Position numbers and translations under genes: made by a program. This document shows positions 20,320 to 31,900 of a DNA stretch of 64,000 nt, piece by piece (within the stretch, counting starts at the first letter, position 1; each line of letters begins with the position of its first letter). Source of the stretch: Torreya grandis (lineage: Eukaryota > Streptophyta > Pinopsida > Cupressales > Taxaceae); the NCBI GenBank assembly GCA_037957365.1, contig JARHVA010008427.1, positions 124,001 to 188,000 of the forward strand, written 5' to 3'. The notes under the pieces are model-generated. The model saw only the letters and a list, made by a program, of their open reading frames with translations, had not been told where the DNA came from and made no database searches.

Positions 20320-21241
20320 GAAAGGGTTTAATAGCTTGAAGGTAGATCAAAGAAAGAACAAGATGGCCAAGCAGATAAAGAAGGAGAATCAAGAGTTGAA
20401 ATATATGGTTGAGGCTCTTAAGGAACATGTGTGTATCTTGGATTCTAAGCTGGCTATAGAAGAAAAAGAAAATATGATATTTATTTAGGATCTTAAGAAT
20501 CATCTAGAGGTTGCAAATTCAAGTTTGAAAAATGAAAAGGAGTCAAAAGAAATAATTGAAGTTCTACAAGAACACTTTGAAGAAGCCAAGAAGAATGAAG
20601 AAGATCTAATGGCATAGTTAAAAATAGTAAGAAAACAATGTGAAAGGTATGTTATTGAAATTGCTTCTTTAAAAATGTATCTTGATAAAATAATTAAAGC
20701 AATCAATGATAGAGCATTTAATGATTCAAAATTTGAGAATAACACTAATATAATGAATAAGATATTAGTCCAAGGTAAGAAGAATGAAAGTTTTAAAGGC
20801 AAATTAAAAATGCCAATCAAGCAGCCCAATGCTTTCAAGTTTTCAAATTCTTTTCATGGCCATTGTTTTGTTTGTCATCATATTGGTCATAGGGCAAGAG
20901 ATTGTATGAGGAGAAACAATCAATCAAAGGGAGATCTCAGTCACATTCAGTAAGTAGGTATGAGAAATGTTGTTTGCTTTTATTGTCATAAGGTTGGCCA
21001 TATTGCTAAATTATGTCTAAATAAAGTAAATAGATCTTCAATTTATGTCAAAGGATATAGAGCCCCTAGAAGATATGAGAAGAGCCAAATTCAGATTTGG
21101 AGACCTAAAATAGTAAAGGTTGATCAGGTTGAGTTTAAGAGTGAGAATAAATTACTTGCTATAGTAGATAAAGAATCAGATAGGAAGGATTGTGAAAAAT
21201 ATCTTGTTACATTTGAGATGAGCCTTGTCAAGATAAGATAG
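20320..21241 (+). pseudogene. gag: copia gag, C-terminal half
   Basis: Starts almost directly after the PBS with a coiled-coil region rich in Lys and Glu (KKENQELKYMVEALKEHV; then, past a stop, EIIEVLQEHFEEAKKNEEDL). This is followed by a CCHC zinc knuckle CFVCHHIGHRARDC (about 20,863-20,904) and a second, CFYCHKVGHIAKLC (about 20,976-21,017). The N-terminal capsid domain expected of copia gag is absent. Internal stops near 20,487 and 20,616 and a break between the knuckles inactivate it. The zinc knuckles would bind genomic RNA. Confidence 0.8.
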
Positions 21242-21499
21242 TTGCAAGAGTTGAGAAGATGAAAAAAATTATAAATGATGAGGTTAATAAGTCAAATAAG
21301 CTAGACATGATTAAAAAGATACTACGAGAAAGACACAAGGAAGTAACAGAGGAGATGTGGGAATCTCCTAAGATTTATTTCTAGGACCCTTTATGTGGGG
21401 TGTCTCTTATAGGCTTCAAGGAGACACTTTTAATAAAAATTGAAGCATGGGTGGATGCTATTGGGTCTTGGCTATGTTGCATGACAAGAAGGTGAGTTG

Positions 21500-21640
21500 G
21501 TAGATTAATTTGTATGTCATTTGAGGGAATAGATTTTAAAGAAATTTTTGCACTAGTGTTAAGGTTAGAGGCTATTAGAATGTTTCTTGCATATGCAGTG
21601 TTTAAAAGTTTTAAAGTGTTTCAAATGGATATGGTCATAA
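21500..21640 (+). pseudogene. Displaced fragment of copia reverse transcriptase
   Basis: One frame reads GRLICMSFEGIDFKEIFALV followed by LRLEAIRMFLAYAVF and KVFQMDM. This is the N-terminal part of copia RT (family pattern GxDFxETFAPVxRLEAIRxxLAxA, then Q-M-D). It lies between two parts of gag and upstream of protease, although RT normally follows integrase at the far end of pol. Only about 45 codons are present and no YVDD box follows. Confidence 0.75.
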
Positions 21641-21763
21641 GAAATTAGAATGTTGAAAAAGAGCTAATAGTTTCAAAAATAAGGAGAAGGAAAGTCATGT
21701 AGAGTCAATCAGAAGCTATAACTCTTTTGTTCCTCTATCAAGCTTTGATGAAGAGGCCATAAT

Positions 21764-21815
21764 ATGTTACATATGTAACAACTTTAGACACATAGCTTGG
21801 TACTATAGAAGTGTG
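21764..21815 (+). pseudogene. Third copia gag zinc knuckle, damaged
   Basis: Reads CYICNNFRHIAWYY, a CCHC knuckle in which the last Cys position is Tyr. Copia gag often has a knuckle just before protease, so this is probably the original gag end and the RT scrap was inserted before it. Confidence 0.65.
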
Positions 21816-21929
21816 TTCAAGTTAATCAAGAAGGACCAAAGTTTCAAGGCTCCATTAATTAAGAAGAAGGTTTAGACATGTTCATGGAAGAAGAAATAAT
21901 CTGAAGATTCTATGTTGGTATAGATAGCT

Positions 21930-22313
21930 TTGCATGCAAGAAATGAAGAGCAGTCATGGTTCATTGATAGCGGATGTTTGAGGCATATGACAAGAGATAA
22001 GAGTAAGTTCATAACTCTAAAGAAGATCAATGGTGGAACATTGAAATTCATAGATACAACCACTACCAAGATAGCCATAAACGTTACTTTGAGTTTAGAT
22101 AATGGTAGAACCAAGACTAAGACAATTTTGTATGTAAAAGGTCTTAAGCATAATTTATTGAGTGTAAGTCAAATATGTGATCAGGGATATACATTAAAGT
22201 TTTATGTAGAAGGTTGTGAGATTATAAGAAAATATTCAAATGAGTTGATTGTAGATGCTCAAAGGATAGGCAATGATTTATATGTATTATTAGATATCTT
22301 CTCAAAGGCATGA
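21930..22313 (+). pseudogene. copia aspartic protease and start of pol
   Basis: An open frame of 127 codons contains WFIDSGCLRHMT, the copia form of the DSG active site (usually DSGCSRHMTG). It is followed by LYVKGLKHNLLSVSQICDQG, the conserved post-protease block before integrase. The frame ends abruptly, and the sequence then passes into the element's 3' non-coding part with no integrase. It is better preserved than the gag part. Confidence 0.88.
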
Positions 22314-22615
22314 TCAAAGGACACATTCAAAGATCTGCAAGAGGAGTTGGGAGTAATTTATTTTACTTCCTACCATTGAAGTTTAGCATCAATTGAAGGG
22401 GATATAAGTGTTATCTCTAGGTAGGCCCTTTGCCATTGATGTCAAAGTGGGAGAATAACAAGTATAGGTACAGGTGCAGAAATAGGTACAGTGAATAGGT
22501 ATAGGTTGCTACAGTAAGGGGGAGTTACTATATGTTTTTTAGATGATAGTATATGTAGTTTTCAAGATGTGGTAGTTTCAGGATTGAGGTTGCCATCAAT
22601 GACAAAAGGGGAGAT
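22314..22615 (+). other. 3' non-coding region and polypurine tract of copia element D
   Basis: Contains a copia-like 3' segment (TTGCCATTGATGTCAAAG near 22,431), a GGTACAG/GGTATAGG-rich stretch at 22,463-22,512, and the PPT (ACAAAAGGGGAGA) just before the 3' LTR. Confidence 0.7.
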
Positions 22616-23682
22616 TGTTGGAAATATTGTCATTGATGTCAAAGATCTAGCATTATTGGTGATAAAGGCCCCATTGCATTTAATGATGTTTGCAATAGTT
22701 ATATATTGGCTAATGTGTGTTAATATTTATTTAATATTAATGAATATATTTTTGGTTGCATATAAGTCAAAAGAGGGCCCATGGAGAAGTCAAAGAGTCA
22801 TGGGGTAAAGAAAAAAGATGAATGGGATGCATTTTCCCATGAAAAGTCATCTTGGGGAATTCCAAGAGTCACCAAATGAAGACAAAAGAGGAAGGACACA
22901 ATTTCTCATGAAGGGACACTTTGAGGAATATGAAAAGTCATCAAGATAAGAGGAAAATATTCTTTTTATTATGAAGGGTCACCATATGACTTTTCAAATG
23001 CAAGGATATGAAGGTTCATGTAAGTTTGGTGCCATTTTCCATGAGGATTGAAGGGTCACAAAGGGTGAAGGCTAAAGTTCATTTGGAAAGCTATAAATAA
23101 AGGCTTGAGAAGCCATTTATAGTATGTGAGAGTGAGTATGATTTGTATTTGTTATATCTAGCTTAGAAGAGCAAAGGTGAGAGAGGAAAGAGATATTGTA
23201 ATGAACTATCATTTTTTGAGATAACAATATTGAGAGATGTTTGTGTGGTATACACAAAACGGATTGGTGTTCCTATGGGTTTATGCTCATGAATTTTTGC
23301 TATGTTGGTGCTCAGCAAAGGGGTTGGTGCTCTTGTGGGTTGGTGCTCATTAAAGGGGTTGGTGTTCTTGTGCATTGGTGCTCATGAATTGTTGCTATGT
23401 TGGTGGTCATCAAAGGGGTTGGTGCTCCAAAAAGTTGGTGCTTGAAAATATTGTAGTTTGAGTTGGTGTTCATTTATATACTTGAGATTGTTCTCCATGG
23501 TTTTTCCCACATTGGGTTTCCACGTTAAATCTGGTGTCTCTCTCTATCTTGTGTGGTGTTTATTATTTCAATTTTATTTCATATCTTGAATGTTTGGTTA
23601 AGTGGAATTTGATTAAGGGAAATTTTATAAGATTTATGATATATTGATTCACCCCCCCTCTCAGTATATCTTGTGCTTAATA
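22616..23682 (+). repeat. 3' LTR of copia element D
   Basis: Colinear with the 5' LTR, differing by scattered substitutions, a shortened 60-bp array at about 23,255-23,445 and a terminal TTAATA in place of TTAACA. The target duplicate GATTA follows. Confidence 0.92.
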
Positions 23683-23705
23683 GATTAGTTTTATTCTTGT
23701 GTCTC

Positions 23706-23903
23706 CTACATCTAGGAAGTAGTTGATTATTACTTTATTACCTCTAAGAGGTAATCATGTTTTTATTTTGGGAGGTATATGGAGGATGATGTGATGTTTT
23801 CTCCTACCTCTGGGAGGTAGTCAAGTTGCTTTTGTTCACTCACCTCTAGGAGGTGATTCTATTTTATTTATTCCTTCAACCCTTGGGTGACTTTAATAGT
23901 CAC
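23706..23903. repeat. Five 17-bp palindromes in 200 bases
   Basis: Palindromic 17-mers lie at 23,706-23,722 (imperfect), 23,738-23,754 (TTACCTCTAAGAGGTAA), 23,804-23,820 (CTACCTCTGGGAGGTAG), 23,840-23,856 (TCACCTCTAGGAGGTGA) and 23,887-23,903 (GTGACTTTAATAGTCAC). Three share an ACCTC-N3-GAGGT core. The lengths are the same, the outer bases change in compensating fashion, and the spacing is uneven. They lie in element C sequence right of the copia insertion. Confidence 0.7.
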
Positions 23904-24299
23904 ATAATTCAAGTAATGTGATGTTTTTGGTTTTACTTTGAGAAGAAACACTATCCCTTGAAATTGTATTTGCATGTAATTATTATTCTAAAAATTTGAA
24001 CATTTATAAGTTATTTTAAATTAAATTGAAGTAAATGGATTTACATTTGATTGTAGCTGAATTGAATTTTATTTATTTGATGACTTGGTAATTTTGACTT
24101 GGACTTTTATTGGCACCAAATTGTTTTTGAAATTGATTTATGACTTTATAATTTATGTTCCTATGTATATTAAAATGTAAATAGGTTGACCAAACAAATT
24201 ACCTATTAGTTCAATGGGAGAAGCCTAAAATTTGTCTTGATGATTGTCAATAGATTCATGAATTCTGTACTAGAAGGATCCATGTTATGATTTAGAGGA

Positions 24300-25455
24300 G
24301 TTTTTATTCATACTATCTACTTTTGCCTAAGGGAATTCCCTAACATAATGAACTACTCTATAATTTATACATCTACCAAGAGGTCCATTCCTCTCAAATT
24401 GGTCATTTCCACTAAAACCTTCCTTGAAACCACTTGCTGGTTTCTTGTTTCTTGATGCACTGTTGAAATTTTCATTATGATTCTTGAACTAGTTCTTGGA
24501 GTTCCCATTCCATTTCCAATTATTTTTATTGAAGGTTATGTTAGTACCTCCAAACTTCTTTGTAAACTTTTCTCTGACCTCAACAAGAAATTTCAAATTC
24601 TATTCCTACTTTATAACCTTTTTAAACTCCTAATCTATAGCGAATAGTCCATGTATATACACCTCAAACCAAATTTGGAGTTATAATCCCATGATGAAAT
24701 TTTTGATCTAAAAATTCACATCCTTTTGATACTATGGAAATAATTCAAGATCTTTGGGAATTTCTCCCTATATTATTTATTGATTAATCCCCTTGTTTTA
24801 TATTCTAAAAATATATTAGTTTTTGTTTAAAATATAATTGGGGTATCCAATATGCTCTAAATAATGTCATAAAATAATCCCATGTAGTGGTGTTGGAGTC
24901 AAGACTCATCTCAAGTTTCTTGTTATCCCACCAGGTTACTACTTCACTAGCCAATTGGTAAGCTCCCCAAACTACCTTGGTTACTTTAGAGTAATTTTAA
25001 ATCTTGAAATACTTTTCCATTTTGGTAAGCTAGGATTTTGATCCATCACCTAACACCATGCCATCAAATTTGTGTGGGTTTACATTTTTCATGTCCTATG
25101 CTAATTCTATAGCTATTTGAGCTCTAACATCTTGGTGCACTTCCTTGTGCCTTTGCTCCTGAGGAGATTCCTATTTAACAGGGTGTTATTCAACTACTTC
25201 TTATTCATTTTTATATTCTAAGCTATAAAACTCTCATTATAAATCTATTATATAGTCTCGTGTCTTGTTCATAATAGTGATAATTTAATCAAGATTCATA
25301 GCTTGCTCATCTACTAGCTGATTGAGATCAATTGTAGGGTTGGAATTAGAAGGTCCATCACCAACTAGTCTTCCTCACACAATTTTCCTTTTTATAAATT
25401 AGGAGAGTAAATATTTACATTAGTGGACTCATTAGGTCCATGAGCTAAACCCTAA
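24300..25455 (-). pseudogene. gag: gag of Ty3-gypsy element B
   Basis: Minus-strand translation through stops shows a gag helical region (TTTWDYFMTLFRAYWIPQLY near 24,890-24,820, then LKFLVEVREKFTKKFGGTN near 24,600-24,545). An Asn/Lys-rich linker and a decayed zinc knuckle, CINYRVVHYVREF (24,371-24,331), follow; two of its Cys have become Tyr and Phe. The frame matches the 5' half of an element whose pol lies at 14,075-16,830 in the same orientation. The N-terminal part (25,100-25,400) is weak. Confidence 0.6.
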
Positions 25456-25467
25456 GCTATGATACAA
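25456..25467 (-). other. Primer binding site of element B
   Basis: Minus-strand TTGTATCATAGC, two mismatches from the initiator-Met PBS, following an LTR-like AACA end at 25,471. It sits upstream of element B's gag, as expected. Confidence 0.5.
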
Positions 25468-25471
25468 CAAT

Positions 25472-28400
25472 GTTAAAACCCTAGTGGGTTTAAACTCATA
25501 GTTAAGCAATTTTTTAAAATAAACTTACATTAACTTGAAAACAACCACATCATTAATTTTAATCAGTGATTATTATTTATTATCTAAATGCATGTAGTAA
25601 TGATTAATTAGTTACTAATAACCTAATGATCAATGTAATGATTCATTTAGGTATTAAAAAATTATATAACAAGCATGAGGTATGAAACCTATCATAACAT
25701 CTCAAAATATAGATTTTAACCACATTTATATATTTTATTACAAGTATAACCACTAATATTATAATATCCAATATTAAGTAAAATTTATATAAAAATTGAC
25801 CATATTAAATAAAGCATATCAGATTTTACAACATTATAATTTTTACCATTGAATATAAAATACAATAAGTAAAATGTTCCCTAGAACATATGAGCATAAG
25901 AATCAACTCGAATAATCAATATAATAGCCATGAGTAGGAATCTCTAGAGGTTGAACTAGCTACTAGAGAGGGAGAGAATCATCAAGGTGCTTTACCTCTA
26001 ACCATGGACCATAAATTCCCCATACCTCCTAACTGAGGAATTATCCTACCCTTCATAAAAGGGAAGATGAAAGCAATGTGGATATTGATAATTCCACCAA
26101 AACTCATGTGTTGTAAAATAACTAATACATGCATCAAACCTCATAGACTATGGAAATATATTCCTATAATATGACATCATGCATACATGTAAACTAGATT
26201 AAATAGGTAAAATGACAATGCTTTCAACTATAAACATTATTTTGGCCAAATATTTCATTATAGTTTCAGATCATATAGATCAGTCATTTTCACACACACA
26301 TACTTTCTAATTTTACATGCTAATGAGTCATCTAATAATAGATGATGGATAAATGGGTTACATTATAGATATACCCATATACCTATCAACTTCTATTAGT
26401 GACGTGAATAAGACAACATCTCATAACATATTTTATATAATATGGTAAAAAATAATTACAACATAAGCTAACAAGAAAATTCAACATCAATTCATAATTT
26501 TCTCCATGCTAAGAAAAAATATCTTCTCATGTTGGTCATTTATTACCAGATAATAAACATATACATTATAAGTAACCACTTCATCTTATCTAATATATGT
26601 TATTAAATGACATGTATAATATTAAAACACTCAAGTAGTTTTGCACCCAAAAATAATAGGTTACAACATAAAAAATAATCAAATCAAACAATAATAATAA
26701 CTCTAGTACTTCATGTTAGGTAAATGCTCCATCTATACTCTATAAGAATTTCCTATATTGATACATGTTTTTATTAATAATAATACCCTTATAGATCTAA
26801 TTTTCCAATAGTCAATAGAATTTAAGATTATAAATCCTTCATTGATTTTCTATTTACTCAATTTTATTTTAAACAAATTGAGTACTTGGGTGGTCAAAAC
26901 AATCATTAAATCCTTCAAAAGTCAAACTTATCATATCAAGACTTCATAATATATATGTATCCTCATATTAACCAGAAAATATCCATTATTTACTCCATAT
27001 ATAATGAGTGGTTATATTGACATATCATGCTAATCTAATATAGGTGCTTTAATTAGGTAAAATGAACATTTTAATAATCAATAAATCTAGATACTCATGT
27101 GAGATACACATCAGGATCCTTTCACTAAATAAACCTCTATTTATACACAAATAAATAAGAATATATAGATGTATGTACATAGTTATTTGCCTATGTACAA
27201 ACCTATATTAGTCAAATGACAATATGAAAATACATGACCAAAAGATAAACATACGATTTAAAATTCCCAAGAATAATGACTAGAGTTAAATTCACTTTAT
27301 GACTTTTTTTTCCATTACTATGAGACATTCATGGGTCATATTTGCTCATTTTAATTCAATTATCACTCATCATAGGTTTATAAAATACCAAATAGCTTCA
27401 TACACAACCATATTAAAGAAAATAATGTTTATTTAAGCATAAAAGATATATAACTATAATTATTTTACCTCTTCTTCATTTTCTCTTGTTAATATACAAC
27501 TATACTAACATTTATAGGTTATACAAGCTAAGTAAATTCTCCAGCCCACTTAGAATTCAAAACTACGAATATAACTATAATTGAGGTGAATCATTTACTA
27601 TATCCTATGCAATAAATGATTCATATCAAATGCTCATAATATTGCATATTATTATTGAAACCAAATGACATTAAGTACCAAAAATGATAATTTTATCCAA
27701 TAGAAGCTCTATTTGGAAACCAGGTTTTGACAATAACATAGTGACACAGTCTAAAAATTTGATAACACTATCCCAAATACCCATAACCATTTATAAACAT
27801 ATAGGTTGATCTATATTACTTGATGGTTTTAATAAATAAAATCCATAAATCACCAATGGTTAAAATCCCTTTTATGGTCCTATGGATGGAACCGAACACT
27901 ATCCCAAATACCCATAACCATTTAGAACATGTACAAGTCAAGCTATATTACTCGATGGTTTTAATAAACAAAAGCCACAAATCACTAATGGTTTTACTCC
28001 CTTTTATATGCATGTGGATGGAACTAATTTTGATCCCCAAGTCCATAAAAGGTACCTAATAATTTTCATTCATAAATCACAATCATTTCCATTTGAACAA
28101 CATTTCCCTAACTCAAGTACAAATATATATACACAATATTTTTTCTACAAATAAGAGTAAATATATACCCATGATAATAACTACATTTTTTTTTCATACA
28201 ATAATTTAAAATTTTATGACCTACCTAGCCACTATCTCACTAGGGTTCAAATGGAAATGTCCATGACTCTAAGAATGCCTAGCTATATTCTCCCATTATA
28301 CTATCCTTCTCCTATTATTTTTTATCTCTCCAACTCTCCACCACTTCTAATATTATTCATTTTTCTCACTTCTACATGTTTAAATTGAATATCCACTTTT

Positions 28401-30300
28401 GTTGAGCCATCATTATAATCCAATAGTTATGTTAAGTTCATATTCCACTTTGATAGCTCAAAAACACTAAAATTTTGGCATGGTTTCCATATAATCCCTC
28501 TTTATCCCAAAAAACAAGTAAACACATACAATGATGATAACCAAACGAAAAACATTAAAAACTATTTGATAATCCCCATCATTTTTGTATTGACATAAAA
28601 TGTATTTGAATTGGATGATAGTTGAATCATTCATGCAATAACACCAACCCATAAGTTTATATGGATTAGTTTATTAAAACATAAATTGGTTATATTTTTC
28701 CTCTTAGTAACCTTCTTAAGCCTCTAAGGGGCGAGTCACAACATGATCATGTATTTTCATAAACCAAATACCAAAGACCATTTATAACTACTACATGTTC
28801 CTAATATACATACACATGTTTTGCAGTCAACATAACTAACATGAATGATGATTTTTAATGCAACATAATCCAACAAGGTGAATTCATGCATCAAGTAAAG
28901 CATAATGTTAAAGTAATGGTTTTATGTCAATCCATCCAAATCACAATAATAATATACACATAATATCACCAAGATGAATGACCAAAGATAACTTATGAAG
29001 AGTAATGACATCTTTTAAGAACTTATAAAATAATGTACAATGAGCCATGTAATTAAAAATAAACATTCATTTAGTCCTACAATGGTGTGTGCAGGTTCCA
29101 TGTTTCCTTATCTTTACTCCAAATGCTAATAGTTATGGCTTCCTCCTTGATGATAATTTCCCTTTATGTCTCTTTGTGAGGGTGGGAAAGTCCTGCAACC
29201 ACTTCAGTGAAACCAAAATGTATTTAGTCCATGTTATAGCATATACACATCAAATATATATGTATAAAATAATTATTGTACTATTATTAAAATATATTAA
29301 TGAAACCAGAATCAACACAAGGTTTAATAATAACATCATAATGTATCTAACATAGTATGTGTAAAACATCACACCATAGCTGAACATGAATAGTAAATAC
29401 AACTCTCAATATACAACAATAATGTCTAATAAAATAATGACATATTAGAATTGATAAATCATGAGTATCAATTTAACATTAACACTAATTCAACCTATTA
29501 AAGAGTGGGGTGCAACATGGAAGAAATAAGTTATGTATTAGTAGATTTTATAATAATGTATTAAAAGATGTTTAAAACCTAAATCAGTATGATTGGTTTG
29601 GTTTTAGGAATTTTAGGTTTAAATTCCATAGATTCTCTTTCATTGGTTTCTTTAGTTATATATGTCTTCAATGGGTACTAAATATTTTAATTAGCAAAGG
29701 AAAAAACTTCTCATCTATTACAACACAAGAGCTTGTTTTCTTTCTTTCTTTTCTATATATTTTTTTTATCACTTTTGGTTTTAATCAAGTAGGATTTTAC
29801 GTTTAGAGGGTCTATACTACTAAAAATTTGGGGGATCTAATTTATTTTAGTGGTCAAATAATTTTGGGTTTGGCTTTTGTGTTACATAAGAGGTGATGTA
29901 TACAATCCTTTAAGACTAATTACACAACTATTACAAGATTTGATTTGGATTTGGATTTTGATGTATTTCCTTCATCTGTGTTGTCTTTTACTTATTTTTT
30001 TATTTGTTGTAGATGGTTGTTATTTATTACAAAATATTTTTCACTATTGTTGCTGAACAAGTGACTATAATTTTTTTTAATGTTTTGAAAAACTTAAAAA
30101 TTTCTTTTATTTAGGAAGATGATAATTAAAGGAATTTTTTAAGTAGTTTGGTTTTTATTTTGGGGTTTCCTTTCATTTATTTATCCTAGTTTTACTCTAG
30201 CTAGATTTTCTATGATTAATTCTTTTTATATTTATATATTTATTAATGAAATGGGTAAGGGTCCTCATAACCCTATTTTACCAATTGAAAAAAAATGATA
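25472..30300. other. Probable 5' LTR of element B and further unassigned AT-rich DNA
   Basis: The left part should be element B's 5' LTR by position, but its far end was not found. No partner LTR is recognisable left of 14,075. The block has stops in all frames. The only internal structure seen is the 131-bp tandem duplication at 27,765-28,027. No gene is supported. Confidence 0.35.
27765..28027. repeat. 131-bp tandem duplication
   Basis: ACACTATCCCAAATACCCAT begins at 27,765 and again at 27,896. The two units align along their length with scattered differences and end near 28,027. Confidence 0.8.
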
Positions 30301-31084
30301 TATGTTGTTTTTAATAAATGGAGTGAAAACCCAAACTCATAGAGGAATAAATAATATATGCCATATTTAGTTTGCCTTTTATAGGTTCCTATCAGGAAAG
30401 ACATGGTTTTGTTGAAAATGTTATTGGGATGAGCCATTCTGACCATGTAGATGCCCCATGGGTGCCATTGCTTCATGGTTTAGTAAAGGAAATAAAACCA
30501 ACCAATTGGGTTGTGTTAATTTCATTTATCTTCTCAAGTAATTTAAATAATATAAGGAAGGTAAATATCTTCATATGGCTTCATATCTAATAGACTACAT
30601 ATGTTACACACTATAATTATTATTAAATTATTCAACCCATGGTAATCATTGGAAAAGAATCCAATCCATATTTTTTGTTGTATATTGCATAACCATGTGC
30701 ATCAGTCCAATTAACCAAAAAAAATTTAATGAGATTACTTTGATTGTGTATGAAGCCATTCATGATATAAAATTCCCTAGGATTTCTTTTTGCAATGTGA
30801 GAAACCATTTCATTTTTTTTGAATTGGAATTAATTACAAGATAACACAATAGTAAAAATAGAATGAGACTTAAGGCCTACCCATGTCCTACCCATGAAAA
30901 TATCATATCATATCAATCATCTACTGACATTTTCCTAGTTATGAAATAAATAATAATAATCCATGTTCCCTAAGTTTCTTATAATTATTGGGGAAGAAAT
31001 TTTCCAAAAGTTTAATATACATAAATTAATGGAAATGACTTGATCCCATAAAAATTGGAATAAGTATGATTTTAGAAACATGAC
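30301..31084. other. Unassigned stretch
   Basis: An open plus-strand piece at 30,372-30,590 has non-repetitive composition (for example GMSHSDHVDAPWVPLLHGLV) and might be a captured exon or element remnant. I cannot assign it. The rest shows nothing. Confidence 0.25.
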
Positions 31085-31900
31085 CCTTTGATAAAAGTGG
31101 AGCAATACTTTAACTTCATTAGAGATAGATTAGATGTAAGATATAAACATCAGCCTCACCCAAAGCATGACATATTCATGGATGTAGGAGATAATCAAGA
31201 ATTAATTATCAAATTAGCTAAGGTAAGAAAGGCCAATTACCTTAAGAAACTTAAGGAGATGGAGATGTTGATGTTAAATATGCTCACATTCTTGTAGTGA
31301 ATGGTGAAGTAGAGGATCAAATTCTACATCTTATTTTGATGTGATATTACTCCAATTGCATACCTCAAGGTAACATAATTACAAAATTCCCATATGGCTA
31401 CCCTTTTTATATTACAACTACATTGGATGTTGTTGGTGATACCCTATTTATTGATTTATCAAAAGAGTTGAGTAAAATTAAAATGCCTAGTAATTTGTTG
31501 AAGGAAGTAGTTGACTCAATTTATATTAGTATTCCAAATTTATTTTATTCATACCCTATTTTTTGCCATAATTCACTTTATCCAGTATGAATTAGGACCT
31601 TAGAACTAATCCAACTAGCTTCCATTCATCAAAATGTAGTTAAGGACTTAGAAAAAATAAGTCAAGAGCCCATATTTCATACCATGGGAAGTCCCCAAAA
31701 TTCATACCACCAAAATTAGAGGCAAAAATTTGAGTATGAGTGAAGAAATCCTGTGAATGTTAATATGGTCATCAAAGAGGAAATAGAGGTTGAATTGAAG
31801 TATAAGCAAAATAATATTACGATAGTCACAAAAGTAAGAGGAAGAAAGGAGGAAAATAATTAATATCCAAACATACTCATTGTGGTAGATTTGTCAAAAA
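31085..31900 (+). pseudogene. Unidentified coding remnant
   Basis: Plus-strand reading across shifts gives plausible protein: VEQYFNFIRDRLDVRYKHQP and KLAKVRKANYLKKLKE at 31,100-31,260, then VEDQILHLILM, FPYGYPFYITTTLDVVGDTL and NLLKEVVDSIYISIPNLFYS at about 31,310-31,555. Composition is unlike the surrounding AT-rich noise, but no catalytic motif or known domain is visible. It could be an accessory protein of a gypsy element, since similar unassigned coding lies at 33.4 kb in the same strand and may be part of the same unit. It is broken by several stops. Confidence 0.35.

Larger units (their letters stand above)
19195..23682 (+). mobile_element. Ty1-copia element D, complete ends but internally deleted and rearranged
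   Basis: The 5' LTR is 19,195-20,294 and the 3' LTR 22,616-23,682. Both start TGTTGGAAATATTGTCATTG. The flanking target duplication is GATTA at 19,190-19,194 and 23,683-23,687. A Met-type PBS follows the 5' LTR, and a polypurine tract (ACAAAAGGGGAGAT) precedes the 3' LTR. The interior is only about 2.3 kb. It holds the C-terminal half of gag, a displaced RT scrap, another zinc knuckle and protease; integrase, most of RT and RNase H are gone. It could have moved only with proteins from another element. Confidence 0.93.
16830..24300 (+). mobile_element. Element C, probable LTR element inserted in element B and split by copia element D
   Basis: A perfect 12-base Met-tRNA PBS at 17,757-17,768 marks the end of a 5' LTR of roughly 0.9 kb (about 16,830-17,753). 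The interior (17,770-19,189 and 23,688 to about 24,300) shows no convincing gag or pol, so this may be a non-autonomous or eroded element. No 3' LTR matching 16,830-17,753 was found by eye. Outer borders are inferred from where element B's coding stops and resumes. Confidence 0.4.

Noticed and set aside
23706..23903. CRISPR-like array
   Set aside because: Palindromic units are short, differ in sequence and are unevenly spaced, in an evident plant genome; not a CRISPR.
30240..30300. Possible LINE 3' end (stem GGGT...ACCC followed by an A-run)
   Set aside because: No LINE coding upstream, no target duplication and a short A-run; too weak.
30372..30590. Captured host exon
   Set aside because: Composition is protein-like, but I could not match it to any family and found no neighbouring exon.
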